A program made the position numbers and the translations under genes. The notes beneath the pieces were generated by a model. The model did no database searches, was not told the DNA's origin, and saw nothing but the letters and a program-made list of their open reading frames with translations. Shown piece by piece: positions 47,935-58,952 of a DNA stretch of 60,880 bases (position 1 is the first letter of the stretch; the number at the start of each line of letters is the position of its first letter). Source of the DNA: Nitrospiraceae bacterium (lineage in GTDB: Bacteria; Nitrospirota; Thermodesulfovibrionia; UBA6902); assembly GCA_003599425.1 (NCBI GenBank), contig QZKC01000052.1, positions 1 to 60,880 on the forward strand. Reading direction: 5' to 3'.

Positions 47935-47964
47935 CTTGACACAAATCGTATCAAGATGTATTCT
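47935..47964 (+). promoter_or_regulatory. HAIR-like HspR operator over a sigma70-like promoter upstream of dnaJ
   Basis: CTTGACA-CAAATCG-TATCAAG has 7-7-7 HAIR geometry; TTGACA (47936)-17-TATTCT (47959) promoter overlaps it. Confidence 0.6.
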
Positions 47965-48011
47965 ATTTTTTAGCGGCTAGAGTTTTTTAACAATTTAATA
48001 AAGGAACATGC

Positions 48012-49067
48012 ATGGCTGCAACGACACAGGATTATTACGAGGTGCTCGGCGTTAAAAGGGAAGCCTCTCAGGATGAGATAAAGAAAACTTACCGCAGGCT
48101 TGCCCGGAAGTATCATCCCGACCTGAACCCCGGAGACAAGAATGCTGAGAAAAAGTTCAAGGAAATAAATGAGGCATACGAAGTACTGAGCGATTCTAAA
48201 AAGAGGTCAGAATATGACCAGTTTGGCAAAGCAGCGTTTGATGGCCAGCAGGGATTTGAAGGCTTCAGGTCCCAGAATTTTGATTTCGGCTTCGGCGGCC
48301 ATGAGGATATATTTTCAAATCTGTTCCGTAATTTCAGGCATGAGGAGATACCCGAAAAAGGCGCTGACCTCGTAACGTCGCTCGACATCTCTCTTGAAGA
48401 TGCGTTTGCTGGAATGACAAGGCCTATCACCCTCACAAAAGAGACCTCATGCAGAACCTGTTCCGGCACCGGGGCAGAAGATCTTCGTACATGTCCCCAG
48501 TGCAAAGGAGCCGGAACGCTTAAGCAGAGCAGGGGTGTTTTCAGGGTCAACCAGCCGTGTCCGGCCTGCCGGGGAACGGGAAAAACAATAACAAAGGCCT
48601 GCAAGGCCTGCAGAGGCAAAGGAAGTGTAGCTGCTTCTGAGACTATAAAAGTAAAGATCCCGCCCGGAGCAGATACAGGCAGCAGGATCAGGCTGAGAGG
48701 TATGGGGAACCCCGGCACAAGAGGCGGACCAACCGGAGATCTTTATATTGAATTAAGAGTGAAGCCTCACCCCCTGTTTAAACGGGAGGGCAACAACATT
48801 ATCACGGAAGTTCCGGTAACAGTTCCTGAGGCCGTACTCGGCGGCAAAATACAGGTGCCGACGCTTGAAGGAACAGTGACCATGACGCTCCCGCAGGGAA
48901 CAGACAGCGGGAAAAAATTCAGGCTGAAAGGCAAGGGCATCCCTGACAGGAAGACCGGGACACGGGGAGACGAGTATGCGGTCATAAAGATAGTTGTCCC
49001 CAAAACAGTAAGCGGCAAGACAAAAGAAGCCTTGCAGGAGCTGGAGAAAGCGTACAAGAATGCATGA
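48012..49067 (+). CDS. dnaJ: Chaperone DnaJ
   Basis: J domain with HPD ([29 protein letters not shown]); four CxxCxGxG-type zinc repeats; C-terminal substrate domain. Confidence 0.95.
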   Translation: MAATTQDYYEVLGVKREASQDEIKKTYRRLARKYHPDLNPGDKNAEKKFKEINEAYEVLSDSKKRSEYDQFGKAAFDGQQGFEGFRSQNFDFGFGGHEDIFSNLFRNFRHEEIPEKGADLVTSLDISLEDAFAGMTRPITLTKETSCRTCSGTGAEDLRTCPQCKGAGTLKQSRGVFRVNQPCPACRGTGKTITKACKACRGKGSVAASETIKVKIPPGADTGSRIRLRGMGNPGTRGGPTGDLYIELRVKPHPLFKREGNNIITEVPVTVPEAVLGGKIQVPTLEGTVTMTLPQGTDSGKKFRLKGKGIPDRKTGTRGDEYAVIKIVVPKTVSGKTKEALQELEKAYKNA

Positions 49068-49178
49068 TAACTCAATACATAAAAGGGAACTGAAATTTAA
49101 GGAGGTCTCAGCCCGAAGCAAATTCTACTTTGTGTCTTCGTGCCTTTGTGGCTCTGTACCGGTTATCTTGAGGTAATT

Positions 49179-49520
49179 ATGGAACATAAAAAACGTCCTC
49201 TGTTCATGATCGGTGTGGTATGTGAAATGTTTCACATTCATCCGCAAACACTTCGACTCTATGAAAGAGAGGGTTTCCTGCACCCGAAACGGGTAGGCGG
49301 GGCACGCTTGTATTCACCGGAAGACCTTGAACGGATAAAGACCATACTTAGCCTCACAAAGGACCTCGGGGTGAACAGGGCCGGTGTTGATATCATTCTC
49401 CGGATGAGACGGAGAATGGAAGTTCTGCAAAGAGAAATGGAAGAAATGATGGATCATCTGGAAAGAGATACAAGGAGCAGATTTCGCAAGCGGATGCAGA
49501 ATATGTTCGCTGAAGAGTGA
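49179..49520 (+). CDS. hspR: MerR-family heat-shock repressor HspR
   Basis: MEHKKRPLFMIGVVCEMFHIHPQTLRLYEREGFLHPKRVGGARLYSPEDLERIKTI; between dnaJ and clpB. Confidence 0.87.
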   Translation: MEHKKRPLFMIGVVCEMFHIHPQTLRLYEREGFLHPKRVGGARLYSPEDLERIKTILSLTKDLGVNRAGVDIILRMRRRMEVLQREMEEMMDHLERDTRSRFRKRMQNMFAEE

Positions 49521-49556
49521 TTGAACTATTAAATCGGCAAGCAAATACTATAATCC

Positions 49557-49631
49557 GTCATTCCCGCCTGTCGGGAATCTGGTAGCTTATCTTGCTGAAA
49601 ATTATAAAGATTCCGTACAAGCCGGAATGAC
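49557..49631. repeat. Palindromic GTCATTCCCGCC...GCCGGAATGAC element
   Basis: GTCATTCCCGCCTGTCGGGAATCT and AGATTCCGTACAAGCCGGAATGAC arms, inside an outer TAAATCGGCA/TGCCGATTTTA pair. Confidence 0.75.
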
Positions 49632-49689
49632 AGCACTCAAGCATTTAAGTGCCGATTTTATATATTGAAAAAATAGTTGGAGGATAACC

Positions 49690-52296
49690 ATGAGACAGGA
49701 CAAATTCACCATAAAAAGCCAGGAAGCGATAAATAAGGCTCAGGAGTTTGCACAGCAGAACGGCAACCAGCAAGTCGATGTCGAACACCTTCTTCATATA
49801 CTTCTCGAAGAAGGCATCACGCTGGAGATCATAAAGTCACTCGGCATCGATACTGCAAGGCTCCGGAAAGATCTGGAAGCAGAGATCGAGAAATTCCCCA
49901 AAGTCCTTGGCGCTTCGCCTGTGGGACAGCTTTATATTACTCAGGAGCTTAAGAATGTATTTGAAAGCGCATTCAGGGAAGCTGAGCACCTGAAGGATGA
50001 TTATGTCAGTGTAGAGCATCTGCTTCTCGGGATAATAAAGACCAGGAACCGTTCGGAGAAAATTCTCAAGCGCCTTGGAATCACAGATGATAAAGTCCTT
50101 GCCGCGATGCGGGAGATACGCGGGACGCAGAGGGTGACGGACCCGACGCCTGAAGACAAATATCAGGCATTGAAAAGATATGCGAGGGACCTCACAGATC
50201 TCGCGAAAAGAGGCAAACTTGATCCTGTCATCGGGAGGGATGAAGAAATAAGGAGAGTTATACAGGTGCTTTCAAGAAGGACCAAGAACAATCCCGTAGT
50301 GATCGGAGAGCCGGGGGTCGGCAAAACAGCAATTGCCGAAGGGCTTGCGCAGAGAATAACATCAGGCGATGTCCCGCAGAGCCTGAAAGAAAAGAAGGTC
50401 GTGGCCCTTGACATGGGCGCCCTCGTTGCCGGAGCAAAATTCAGAGGTGAATTCGAAGAAAGGCTCAAGGCAGTACTGAAAGAGGTCGAAGAGGCGCAGG
50501 GCAATGTAATCCTTTTTATCGACGAGCTTCACACAGTAGTGGGAGCCGGCGCAGCAGAAGGCGCCATAGACGCCTCCAATATGCTGAAACCAGCGCTTGC
50601 CAGGGGAGAGCTCAGGTGCGTAGGCGCGACGACGCTTTCTGAATACAGGAAACACATCGAAAAAGACCCTGCCCTCGAAAGGAGATTCCAGCCTGTTTAT
50701 ATTAAGGAGCCGAATGTTGAAGATACTATATCGATCCTCAGGGGCCTGAAAGAGCGTTACGAAGTCCATCACGGGGTAAAGATAAAAGATTCCGCTCTTG
50801 TGGCGGCCGCAGTCTTAAGCAACAGATATATATCCGACCGCTTTCTTCCTGACAAGGCTATAGACCTGATAGATGAATCAGCCTCGCGCCTGAAGATGGA
50901 GATCGACAGCATGCCCAGTGAACTCGACGAGCTCGAAAGGAAATTGAGGCAGTACGAGATAGAAAAGCAGGCAGTAAAGAAAGAGAAAGATGAGGCCTCA
51001 CAGGAAAGGCTTAAACGCATCAATGAAGAGATTGCGGAGCTCTCTGGAAAGCGTGATCTCCTGAAAGCGCAATGGCTGAGGGAGAAAGAGGCCATCGGAA
51101 GAATCAGCTCGATCAAAGAGGAGCTTGAGAAAACAAAGATCGAGACAGAAAAGGCGGAGAGAGAAGGCGATCTAAACAGGGCTGCCGAGCTGAAATACGG
51201 CAAACTCCTTTCCCTCCAGAAAAAACTTGAGGAGGAAAATATATCGCTCCTGAAACAGGGCAAGAACAGAATGCTGAAAGAAGAGGTCGATGAGGAAGAC
51301 GTAGCTGAGATCGTGTCCAAATGGACCGGCATACCCGTCAGCAAGATGCTTGAAGGAGAGATAGATAAACTCCTGAAAATGGAAGACCGGCTGAAGCTCC
51401 GGGTAGTCGGCCAGGAAGAAGCTATCAAGGCGGTCTCGGATGCGGTAAGAAGGGCGCGCGCTGGCATACAGGATCCCAACAAACCTATCGGCTCATTTAT
51501 TTTCCTGGGCCCTACAGGCGTCGGGAAAACAGAACTGGCGCGGGCGCTTGCAGAGTTCCTCTTTGATGACGAAGAGGCGATGATACGCATTGATATGTCT
51601 GAGTATCAGGAAAGGCATACTGTATCTCGTCTCATCGGCGCTCCTCCCGGCTACGTGGGCTATGAGGAAGGCGGCCAGTTGACAGAGGCCATCCGGAGAA
51701 GGCCGTATGCCGTGATACTCTTTGATGAAGTTGAAAAGGCCCATCCTGAGGTATTCAATGTGCTCCTGCAATTGCTTGACGACGGCAGGCTTACTGATGG
51801 ACACGGAAGGACAGTTGATTTCAGAAATACCGTAGTTATCATGACCTCCAATATCGGAAGCCAGCACATTCAAGAAATGCTCACAAAATGGACTGAGGAA
51901 GTGCAGATCCGCAAGGGTATTATGGAGGATCTGAAAAAATTCTTCAGGCCCGAGTTTCTCAACAGGGTTGACGAGATCATCATATTCCACGCGCTCACCA
52001 AGGAACTGCTGATTAAGATCGTTGATATCCAGATCAACAGGATGAAGCGGTATCTGAAGGACAGAAATGTGGATATTGTCCTGACCAACAGTGCAAAGGC
52101 ATATCTTGCGGAAGCTGGATACGACCAGGTTTATGGAGCGCGTCCTCTTAAGCGGGCGATACAGAAGGATATACTGACCCCTCTCGCTACAAAACTCCTT
52201 GACGGGACATTCAGGTCCGGAGATGTCATAGAAGCCGACATGGACGGAGACAGGCTGGTTTTCAGGAACAGGGTCGAGACAGAGATGAAGGTGTGA
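49690..52296 (+). CDS. clpB: ATP-dependent disaggregase ClpB
   Basis: Two Walker A motifs ([33 protein letters not shown]), ClpN repeats, middle coiled coil, [31 protein letters not shown]. Confidence 0.98.
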   Translation: MRQDKFTIKSQEAINKAQEFAQQNGNQQVDVEHLLHILLEEGITLEIIKSLGIDTARLRKDLEAEIEKFPKVLGASPVGQLYITQELKNVFESAFREAEHLKDDYVSVEHLLLGIIKTRNRSEKILKRLGITDDKVLAAMREIRGTQRVTDPTPEDKYQALKRYARDLTDLAKRGKLDPVIGRDEEIRRVIQVLSRRTKNNPVVIGEPGVGKTAIAEGLAQRITSGDVPQSLKEKKVVALDMGALVAGAKFRGEFEERLKAVLKEVEEAQGNVILFIDELHTVVGAGAAEGAIDASNMLKPALARGELRCVGATTLSEYRKHIEKDPALERRFQPVYIKEPNVEDTISILRGLKERYEVHHGVKIKDSALVAAAVLSNRYISDRFLPDKAIDLIDESASRLKMEIDSMPSELDELERKLRQYEIEKQAVKKEKDEASQERLKRINEEIAELSGKRDLLKAQWLREKEAIGRISSIKEELEKTKIETEKAEREGDLNRAAELKYGKLLSLQKKLEEENISLLKQGKNRMLKEEVDEEDVAEIVSKWTGIPVSKMLEGEIDKLLKMEDRLKLRVVGQEEAIKAVSDAVRRARAGIQDPNKPIGSFIFLGPTGVGKTELARALAEFLFDDEEAMIRIDMSEYQERHTVSRLIGAPPGYVGYEEGGQLTEAIRRRPYAVILFDEVEKAHPEVFNVLLQLLDDGRLTDGHGRTVDFRNTVVIMTSNIGSQHIQEMLTKWTEEVQIRKGIMEDLKKFFRPEFLNRVDEIIIFHALTKELLIKIVDIQINRMKRYLKDRNVDIVLTNSAKAYLAEAGYDQVYGARPLKRAIQKDILTPLATKLLDGTFRSGDVIEADMDGDRLVFRNRVETEMKV

Positions 52297-52561
52297 GGGA
52301 CAGCAGTCTTTCTCAACGCAAATACAAAGCAAGATATGAGGCGGAGACGCCTTCAAAATCTCTATAAAGCAACAAGTCAGTTTAAATCCACATGTCATTC
52401 ACTTTGCAAAAGACTATACCGGTCAAGGCGATAACTCTTGATCTTCAAAGGTGTTGCTGATAGAGCTTTTTCAGTCATCTCTGCCTCATACTATATGTTA
52501 TCAAATGCCTTTTTCTGGTCAGCATTGACATGCCTGTATGCCTGTTTTAAACTCAATGCAC

Positions 52562-53272
52562 ATGGACAAGTCCGCAAAAGATCCCGCAAAGATTCAGACG
52601 ATGTTTTCTACAATAGCGCCACGCTATGACCTCCTCAACAGAGTTCTGAGCCTGGGAATAGACGGCTACTGGAGAAAGTTTGCAGTAAGCCAGCTCCCAA
52701 AGGTCGGCAACGCCCGGTTCCTTGATGTTGCTACCGGCACATGCGACGTGGCGCTGGAGATAATGAAAAGGTTCCCGCCTGATGCAAAAGTGGTCGGGGT
52801 TGATTTCAGTGAAGGGATGCTTGAGCTTGGAAAGGAAAAAGTCCGGAAGGCCGGCTATCAAAACAGGATCGACATCCGCTTTGCTGATGTCACATCCCTT
52901 CCTTTTGAAGACAATACCTTTGATGCATCGATCATCGCATTCGGCATTCGGAATGTCCAGGATTACAGGAAGGGCATTTCAGAGATGGGCCGGGTCGTAA
53001 AGAGAGGCGGCAAGGTAGTGGTCCTTGAGTTCACGAGCATACAGAACAGGTTTTTCAGGGCGCCGTACCGTTTCTATATTACAAAAGTATTGCCGTATAT
53101 AGGCGAACTTATCTCAGGCAAAAAAGGCGCATATAAGTACCTTCCTTCGTCCATGATAGAATTCCCCGGGCCTGAAGAGTTCAAAAAAGTTATCCAGGCG
53201 GCCGGACTGCATGATGTGAGGTACTGGAAACTGACATTCGGCATCGCTGCGGTGCATGTCGGGACTAAATAA
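52562..53272 (+). CDS. ubiE: Demethylmenaquinone/ubiquinone methyltransferase
   Basis: VQTMFSTIAPRYDLLNRVLSLGIDGYWRKF-type start; FLDVATGTCDVALEI; GVDFSEGMLELG; AFGIRNVQDYRKGISEM. Confidence 0.94.
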   Translation: MDKSAKDPAKIQTMFSTIAPRYDLLNRVLSLGIDGYWRKFAVSQLPKVGNARFLDVATGTCDVALEIMKRFPPDAKVVGVDFSEGMLELGKEKVRKAGYQNRIDIRFADVTSLPFEDNTFDASIIAFGIRNVQDYRKGISEMGRVVKRGGKVVVLEFTSIQNRFFRAPYRFYITKVLPYIGELISGKKGAYKYLPSSMIEFPGPEEFKKVIQAAGLHDVRYWKLTFGIAAVHVGTK

Positions 53273-53277
53273 AGAAC

Positions 53278-53475
53278 ATCCGCAGATTACACAGATTAAC
53301 ACAGATTTCTTTAGTAAAGTTGAATCACATGGGAAAGTTGTCATTACGAGGAACGTAGCGACAAAGTAATCTCCAGAGATTGCTTCGCCTTCGGCTTGCA
53401 ATGACAATATGGATGTCAACTTATATGACTATTACTATAAATCTGTATCTCTGATAATCTGCGACATCTGTGGAT
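53278..53475. repeat. Outer palindromic element ATCCGCAGATTACACAGATT...AATCTGCGACATCTGTGGAT
   Basis: Ends are imperfect inverted repeats enclosing a second palindrome. Confidence 0.7.
53338..53407. repeat. Inner palindromic element TTGTCATTACGAGG...GCAATGACAA
   Basis: TTGTCATTACGAGGAACGTAGCGACAAAGTAATCTCCAGAGATTGCTTCGCCTTCGGCTTGCAATGACAA; long imperfect hairpin. Confidence 0.8.
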
Positions 53476-53492
53476 CAATATTTTTAAGACTT

Positions 53493-54149
53493 ATGAAAGC
53501 TGATGACCTGTTTAAAAAGGGACTCAACGAGCTGAATATCCCCTGTTACCCGGAACAGATCCGCGCCTTCATGACATTCCTCTCTGAGCTTAAAAAATGG
53601 AACGGGGCCTACAACCTCACTGCCCTTAAAACTGATGAAGATATTGTCATTAAGCACTTCCTCGATTCTCTTTTATATCTGAGGACCCTGCCCGCAGGAA
53701 CCTTAAAACTTGTTGATGCCGGAACCGGCGCGGGGTTTCCGGGAATACCGATAAAGATCATTATGCCTGGGATCGACCTTACACTCATCGAATCATCAAA
53801 GAAAAAAGCAGCCTTCCTCAGGCATATTATCAGGTCACTAAAATTGTCCAGCGTTACTGTGCTCGAACAGAGGCTTGAAAGTTTGGGCAAAGAATATGAA
53901 AGTACTTTTGATGTGATAGTATCACGTGCCACCTTCAGCATAAAAGAATTTCTCAAACTTGCAGGTCCCTATATAAAGGAGGGCGGCATACTCGTATTGA
54001 ATAAAGGACCGAAGGCAGCAAAAGAGATCAGGGATTCGGGTGCTGAAAATGCAGTCAGGGATATTCTCCATGTGCGCCTTCCGTTTACCCATGCAGAAAG
54101 ACAGCTCCTTGTGCTTGAGTGTAAAAACAGGCCGTATGGTAAAATGTAG
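53493..54149 (+). CDS. rsmG: 16S rRNA (guanine(527)-N(7))-methyltransferase
   Basis: LKKWNGAYNLTALKTDEDIVIKHFLDSL; LVDAGTGAGFPGIPIKI; VIVSRATFSIKEFL. Start ATG 53493 preferred to tracked 53409. Confidence 0.92.
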   Translation: MKADDLFKKGLNELNIPCYPEQIRAFMTFLSELKKWNGAYNLTALKTDEDIVIKHFLDSLLYLRTLPAGTLKLVDAGTGAGFPGIPIKIIMPGIDLTLIESSKKKAAFLRHIIRSLKLSSVTVLEQRLESLGKEYESTFDVIVSRATFSIKEFLKLAGPYIKEGGILVLNKGPKAAKEIRDSGAENAVRDILHVRLPFTHAERQLLVLECKNRPYGKM

Positions 54150-54151
54150 CA

Positions 54152-54781
54152 ATGAAGCGTCAGGCTCCCACGTTGACCCAGGACAAAAAACCAACCTTTA
54201 TTGTTGCGGTCTCAGGCGCGAGCGGTTCCATATACGGCGTCAGGCTGGTGGAAGAACTTCTCAAGTCACAATACAATGTTCATCTCTGCATTTCCACCAC
54301 TGCTTTTTCCATCATCAGGGTTGAGACCGGCATCGAGCTTGAAGGCACGACCGTGGCTGAATCAGCACGGAAGATACAGAGCCACTTTTCGAGCAGGAAT
54401 ATCAGGTACCATAGCGAGCATAATCTTGCGGCTCCGGTCTCAAGCGGCTCCTTCATGACAGACGGCATGTTTGTTGTTCCCTGCTCCATGAAAACACTTT
54501 CAGGGATCGCCAACGGTTACGCGAATAACCTTATTGAACGGGCAGCGGATGTAATTCTTAAAGAGGGAAGAAGGCTGATACTGGCGCCCCGGGAGATGCC
54601 TTTTAATTCAATTCACCTTGAGAACATGCTGAAGCTTTCCCGCCTGGGAGTGACCATTGCCCCGCCTGTCCCGGCATTCTATCAAAAGCCAAAAGACATA
54701 CATGACATCGTAGATTTTGTCGTAGGGAAGATCCTTGACAGCGCAGGTATCCAGCATGATCTTTTCAAACGCTGGGAATAG
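54152..54781 (+). CDS. ubiX: UbiX family flavin prenyltransferase
   Basis: IVAVSGASGSIYGVRLVEELL; APVSSGSFMTDGMFVVPCSMKTLSGIANGYANNLIERAADVILKEGRRLILAPREMPFNSIHLENMLKL. Confidence 0.95.
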   Translation: MKRQAPTLTQDKKPTFIVAVSGASGSIYGVRLVEELLKSQYNVHLCISTTAFSIIRVETGIELEGTTVAESARKIQSHFSSRNIRYHSEHNLAAPVSSGSFMTDGMFVVPCSMKTLSGIANGYANNLIERAADVILKEGRRLILAPREMPFNSIHLENMLKLSRLGVTIAPPVPAFYQKPKDIHDIVDFVVGKILDSAGIQHDLFKRWE

Positions 54782-54783
54782 AT

Positions 54784-55836
54784 CTAATCCGGATGGTATT
54801 CGAAAATATCCTTGAATGTCGGGGCCAGTTGATTGAATGCATTTAAAACCCTGGAGTCAAAATGCCCAGGAAGCGTCCTTCCGTCACCCTCTGTTATTAT
54901 CCTGACTACCTCTTCATGCCATAGTGCAGGCTTGTACGGCCTTTTGCTCATCAATGCGTCATACTGATCACAAATGATCACAACCCTTCCCTCTATCGGG
55001 ATATCTTTCCCTTTCAGTTTTCTCGGGTAACCGGTGCCGTCCCAACGTTCATGGTGGCTGAGCGCAACAGACGCAGCCATCTGCAGGACATGATGAGAAG
55101 ACCCTTGTAATATATGATGCCCTATCGTGGTATGGGCCTTCATGATCTCAAATTCTTCGGGGGTAAAAGCTCCCGGTTTAAGGAGCACTTTGTCCGGTAT
55201 CCCGATCTTCCCGATGTCGTGGAGGGAAGCTGCGTAGGTTATGGCATCAACAAACTCGATAGGCATATTGAGGAATTCAGCGATCTTGTTTGCATACAGC
55301 CCCATTCTGGAAACATGCGCTCCGCCGCAGGTGTCCCTGAATTCCGCGACCGCGGTCAGGCGCTTTATGACCTCCCTGCTCAGGGTAAATATTTGCTGGG
55401 TCTGCTTTCTTACGGTTTCTTCAAGCCTGTGTTTATAGTCTTCCTCAAGGCGCAGCAGTTCAGTGTATCTTTTCGCCTTCTCTATTGTATGAAGGATATA
55501 CTCAGGATTATAGGGTTTTGTAACAAAATCAAAAGCGCCCTTCTTTACAGCATTGATGGCCATTTCAAGCTCAGCATAACCAGTCATCAGGATTACCGGC
55601 ATCTGGGGCTTTATGTCGTGAATCTTTGCAAGCAGTTCGATCCCCGATATTCCCGGCATTTTTATATCGGTCAATACCAGGCTGACATTGCTTCCCAATA
55701 GCCTGGAAATCGCTTCCTCGCCGGATTTGCAGGCTATAACTTCAAAGCCATATTCCCTGAGCAGATTTGAGACTGCTTCAAGTACGTACGGGTCATCGTC
55801 GACAACAAGAATAGAGTTGCTGTCTTCCAGTCTCAT
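54784..55836 (-). CDS. Response regulator with HD-GYP domain
   Basis: REC; ASLHDIGKIGIPD; HHERWDGTGYPRKLKGKDIPIEGRVV (HD-GYP). Confidence 0.95.
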   Translation of the reverse strand: MRLEDSNSILVVDDDPYVLEAVSNLLREYGFEVIACKSGEEAISRLLGSNVSLVLTDIKMPGISGIELLAKIHDIKPQMPVILMTGYAELEMAINAVKKGAFDFVTKPYNPEYILHTIEKAKRYTELLRLEEDYKHRLEETVRKQTQQIFTLSREVIKRLTAVAEFRDTCGGAHVSRMGLYANKIAEFLNMPIEFVDAITYAASLHDIGKIGIPDKVLLKPGAFTPEEFEIMKAHTTIGHHILQGSSHHVLQMAASVALSHHERWDGTGYPRKLKGKDIPIEGRVVIICDQYDALMSKRPYKPALWHEEVVRIITEGDGRTLPGHFDSRVLNAFNQLAPTFKDIFEYHPD

Positions 55837-58697
55837 GTATCCAGCACCTTTCTGATTTGTTTTATAAGTTCTTCCGGATGAACAGGTTTTGCTATGAAGT
55901 TTAATTCGTCAACCAGTATCATTTTTGCCTGCTGAATGTTCCAGGCGTACCCGCTTGTAAAGATCGCCTTTTGATCTGGGGATATCTTCTTTATTTCTTC
56001 ATAGGCTTCAAGTCCGCTCTTTTTCGGCATCGCCACATCAAAAAGGAGGAGATGTATCCTGTGCTTGCTGTTTTTAAACTTTTCTATGGCATCCTCACCG
56101 TCAACGGCCTCGAGGACTGAGAAGCCGAATTCCTGGAGTATTGTCTTCACGGCATTTCTTACATCAGGTTCATCCTCGGCAAGCAGAATGGTCTCTGTTC
56201 CTCCTGCTGGCTCAGACGCTTCAGCATGGCTGGCTGCTTCTACCGATCTTGTGCTTACCGGGAAATATACGTTGAATGTCGTACCGTTGCCGAGTTCGCT
56301 GAAAACCAGTATAAAACCGTTATGCTGCCTTATAATACCATATATCATCGCAAGGCCAAGGCCCGTCCCTTTTCCCACCTCTTTGGTCGTGAAAAAAGGC
56401 TCAAAGATCCTCTCTATCGTCTCTTCATCCATGCCGGTGCCTGTGTCGCTTACTGACAGGAGCGCATATGTTCCGGGCACCCCATGTCCATATGCTTCAA
56501 TGAATGCGTTGTCTATTTCAACACGTTCTGTTGATATGGAGAAAACCCCTCCCCGGGGCATCGCGTCACGCGCGTTTGATGCGAGATTCATCATTACCTG
56601 TTCGAGCTGGATACTGTCTGCCATAATAACAAGGTCTTGTTCTGCAAGATTTTTCCTTATCTCTATTCTTTCACCGAGCAGCCGCGGCAGAAGCTTGAGA
56701 GTGTTCTCGATCATCGTAAAGAGGTGTAAGGGTTTCAGCTCGATGATCTGTTTCCTGCTGAAGGCGAGGAGGTCCCGTATCAGGCTTGCTCCCCGTTCTG
56801 TTATACCGAGTATCTGATTGACGATGTGCGTCAGATTCTCATTGTCCTTCAGTTTTATCTTCAGGAGATTTCCGTATCCGATCAGGGCAGTAAGCATATT
56901 GTTGAAGTCATGGGCGATTCCGCCTGCAAGCTGGCCTATCGCCTCCATTCTCTGTGCGTGGATAAGCTGGTCTTCGAGCTTTTTACGCTCGGAAATATCT
57001 CTGACAATGCTCAGATTAAAAAGCTTGCCGCCGATATCAACCATTGAGGCATTGACTTCAATCGGAACAATCTTTCCGTCTTTTCTTTTGTGATGAAGCC
57101 CGGTTATATTATTGCTGAAACCTTTCTCTGCAACTTCCCTGAATATTGCAGGGAGAATTGCCCACTCCTGTTCTGGATGAAGATCTTTGGCTGTCATCTT
57201 TTTCAGCTCTCCAACAGCATAGCAATCCATTTCCGCTGACTTTGTATTGCAATCAACAATACGGGTTGTCTCAGGGTTGATCAGATATATGGCATCATTT
57301 GCATTTTCAAAAAGCATGCGGTATTTTGTTTCACTTTCATTCAATTTTTTTTCATACTTCCTGCGTTCCAGTTCTGCTGCGGAACGGGATGCCAGTACAC
57401 TGAGCAACGACTCTGCAAATTTTGCGTCCGCCAATGGTTTACTGTCCAGCGCAACCAGTATGCCGATGGGATGTTTTCCTGAATCAAAAAGAGGCGTGCC
57501 TATGTAGCTTTCTATTTCCATATCTGTCAGCATGTGGTCTTCCGGGAACTGCTGCTGCACATTGCTGGGAAAAGTGCACGGGCTTTTTCCGACAACATGT
57601 TCGCAGGGCGTATGGGCCAGATCATACTCAAAATTGTCGGTTATCTGTTCCGACGCAAACACCGCTATCGTTTTAACAGTATTAGTCTTCTCCGTGCTTA
57701 ATTCACCTATAAAGGCGTACTCTGTCCCCAATGTTTGCGCAAGGAATGTCACCAGCGAGTGGAAAAAGGCTTCTCCTGTTTCCGCTGATAACTCTTCAGC
57801 AATATGTCTGAGTATTTCCTCATATTTTTTTTGCTCGGAAATATCCTCAAAAACCGCAATGCCGCCTGTTACATATCCTTCGTTTGCAAACATGCAGGAG
57901 AAACGGGCTCTCAGCGGGGTGAGTTTGTTGCCGAGAACAGAAAGATAGTTGCCTTCATAATACCCTGTATGTCCTGACAGACAGCTTTCAACTGCGGCTT
58001 TCATCTTCTCATCTTTCAATGATGTGCGCATATTAAAGCCGGCTATCCTGCTTTTGGGAGCGCCTATAATTGCTGCAAAAGCGTCATTGCATGCAGTTGC
58101 TGTCCCGTCTTTGTCAAAATGAAGGATGCCAAGGGGAGAGTTTTCAAAGATCATACGGTGTTTTTCTTCTGACTTTCTGAGCGCGGCGTCTTTTTCGAGA
58201 AGCTCTTTCTGTTTAGCCTCAAGCTCATCAACCTTGGCGCTCAGTTTCCTTGAAAGGCTGTGATCATACATCCTGCTCAGTTCAGTTTCATCTTCAACAG
58301 GGAGCGCCGGTTCCCTGAATCTGTCCTCCCTGTATTCGGCGACAATAGAGCTAATTGTTTTCAGGAATGCATCAATGTCAATGGGTTTTTTTATGAAACA
58401 TGAAGCTCCAAGGGCTAAGCCAAGTTTCTCATCCTCAGGCTCAATATATGCAGCAGTATAAAAAATAAATGGGATGTCCCTGAGATGTTTATTTTTTTTC
58501 ACTTCCCGGCAGAGTTTGAACCCGTCCATTTCGGGCATGAGGATGTCGGAAATAAGAATGTCAGGGCGCGATGTGCGGATTATCCCGAGGGCCTCGATGC
58601 CATTGGATGCTTCTTCGACCATATAGCCCGCTGATTCAAGCATCCTTTTAAGTGCCCGTCTGGAATCCAGGCTGTCATCTACAATAAGGATACGCAT
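55833..58697 (-). CDS. Hybrid histidine kinase with REC at both ends, PAS and GAF domains
   Basis: N-terminal REC (MRILIVDDSLDSRRALK), [47 protein letters not shown]-terminal REC; ATGA overlap with HD-GYP gene. Confidence 0.94.
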   Translation of the reverse strand: MRILIVDDSLDSRRALKRMLESAGYMVEEASNGIEALGIIRTSRPDILISDILMPEMDGFKLCREVKKNKHLRDIPFIFYTAAYIEPEDEKLGLALGASCFIKKPIDIDAFLKTISSIVAEYREDRFREPALPVEDETELSRMYDHSLSRKLSAKVDELEAKQKELLEKDAALRKSEEKHRMIFENSPLGILHFDKDGTATACNDAFAAIIGAPKSRIAGFNMRTSLKDEKMKAAVESCLSGHTGYYEGNYLSVLGNKLTPLRARFSCMFANEGYVTGGIAVFEDISEQKKYEEILRHIAEELSAETGEAFFHSLVTFLAQTLGTEYAFIGELSTEKTNTVKTIAVFASEQITDNFEYDLAHTPCEHVVGKSPCTFPSNVQQQFPEDHMLTDMEIESYIGTPLFDSGKHPIGILVALDSKPLADAKFAESLLSVLASRSAAELERRKYEKKLNESETKYRMLFENANDAIYLINPETTRIVDCNTKSAEMDCYAVGELKKMTAKDLHPEQEWAILPAIFREVAEKGFSNNITGLHHKRKDGKIVPIEVNASMVDIGGKLFNLSIVRDISERKKLEDQLIHAQRMEAIGQLAGGIAHDFNNMLTALIGYGNLLKIKLKDNENLTHIVNQILGITERGASLIRDLLAFSRKQIIELKPLHLFTMIENTLKLLPRLLGERIEIRKNLAEQDLVIMADSIQLEQVMMNLASNARDAMPRGGVFSISTERVEIDNAFIEAYGHGVPGTYALLSVSDTGTGMDEETIERIFEPFFTTKEVGKGTGLGLAMIYGIIRQHNGFILVFSELGNGTTFNVYFPVSTRSVEAASHAEASEPAGGTETILLAEDEPDVRNAVKTILQEFGFSVLEAVDGEDAIEKFKNSKHRIHLLLFDVAMPKKSGLEAYEEIKKISPDQKAIFTSGYAWNIQQAKMILVDELNFIAKPVHPEELIKQIRKVLDT

Positions 58698-58952
58698 CTT
58701 TTTCTCTAAATAAAATAAAAAGCACTATCTGAATTAAGTATTTTTCTGTTATCCTGACTATTCATTAACCCGGACAATTCATGTATCCCCCGGCTCATGT
58801 TATTCCCTTTTCCTGACGATATTATTGTACATTATTGGCCATATTCTCTGCCGTACCAATTTGTTACACCTCCCCGGCCAGTTAGTTTCATCACTTGTTA
58901 AAAAGCATATGACTTGGATATAATGACAATCCATTTGCTCAAAAAGCAGGTG

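Noticed and set aside
49137-49160. TTCGTGCCTTTGTGGCTC before hspR as a fifth MITE copy
   Set aside because: Only the short CCTTTGTG end matches; no inner TIR sequence or second end nearby.
50769-52398. Minus-strand ORFs of 273 and 301 aa opposite clpB
   Set aside because: Overlap clpB completely; Ser/Leu-rich composition is the reverse-complement shadow of clpB codons.
56065-56817. 250-aa plus-strand ORF opposite the dual-REC hybrid kinase
   Set aside because: Serine-rich antisense shadow of HATPase/REC coding sequence.
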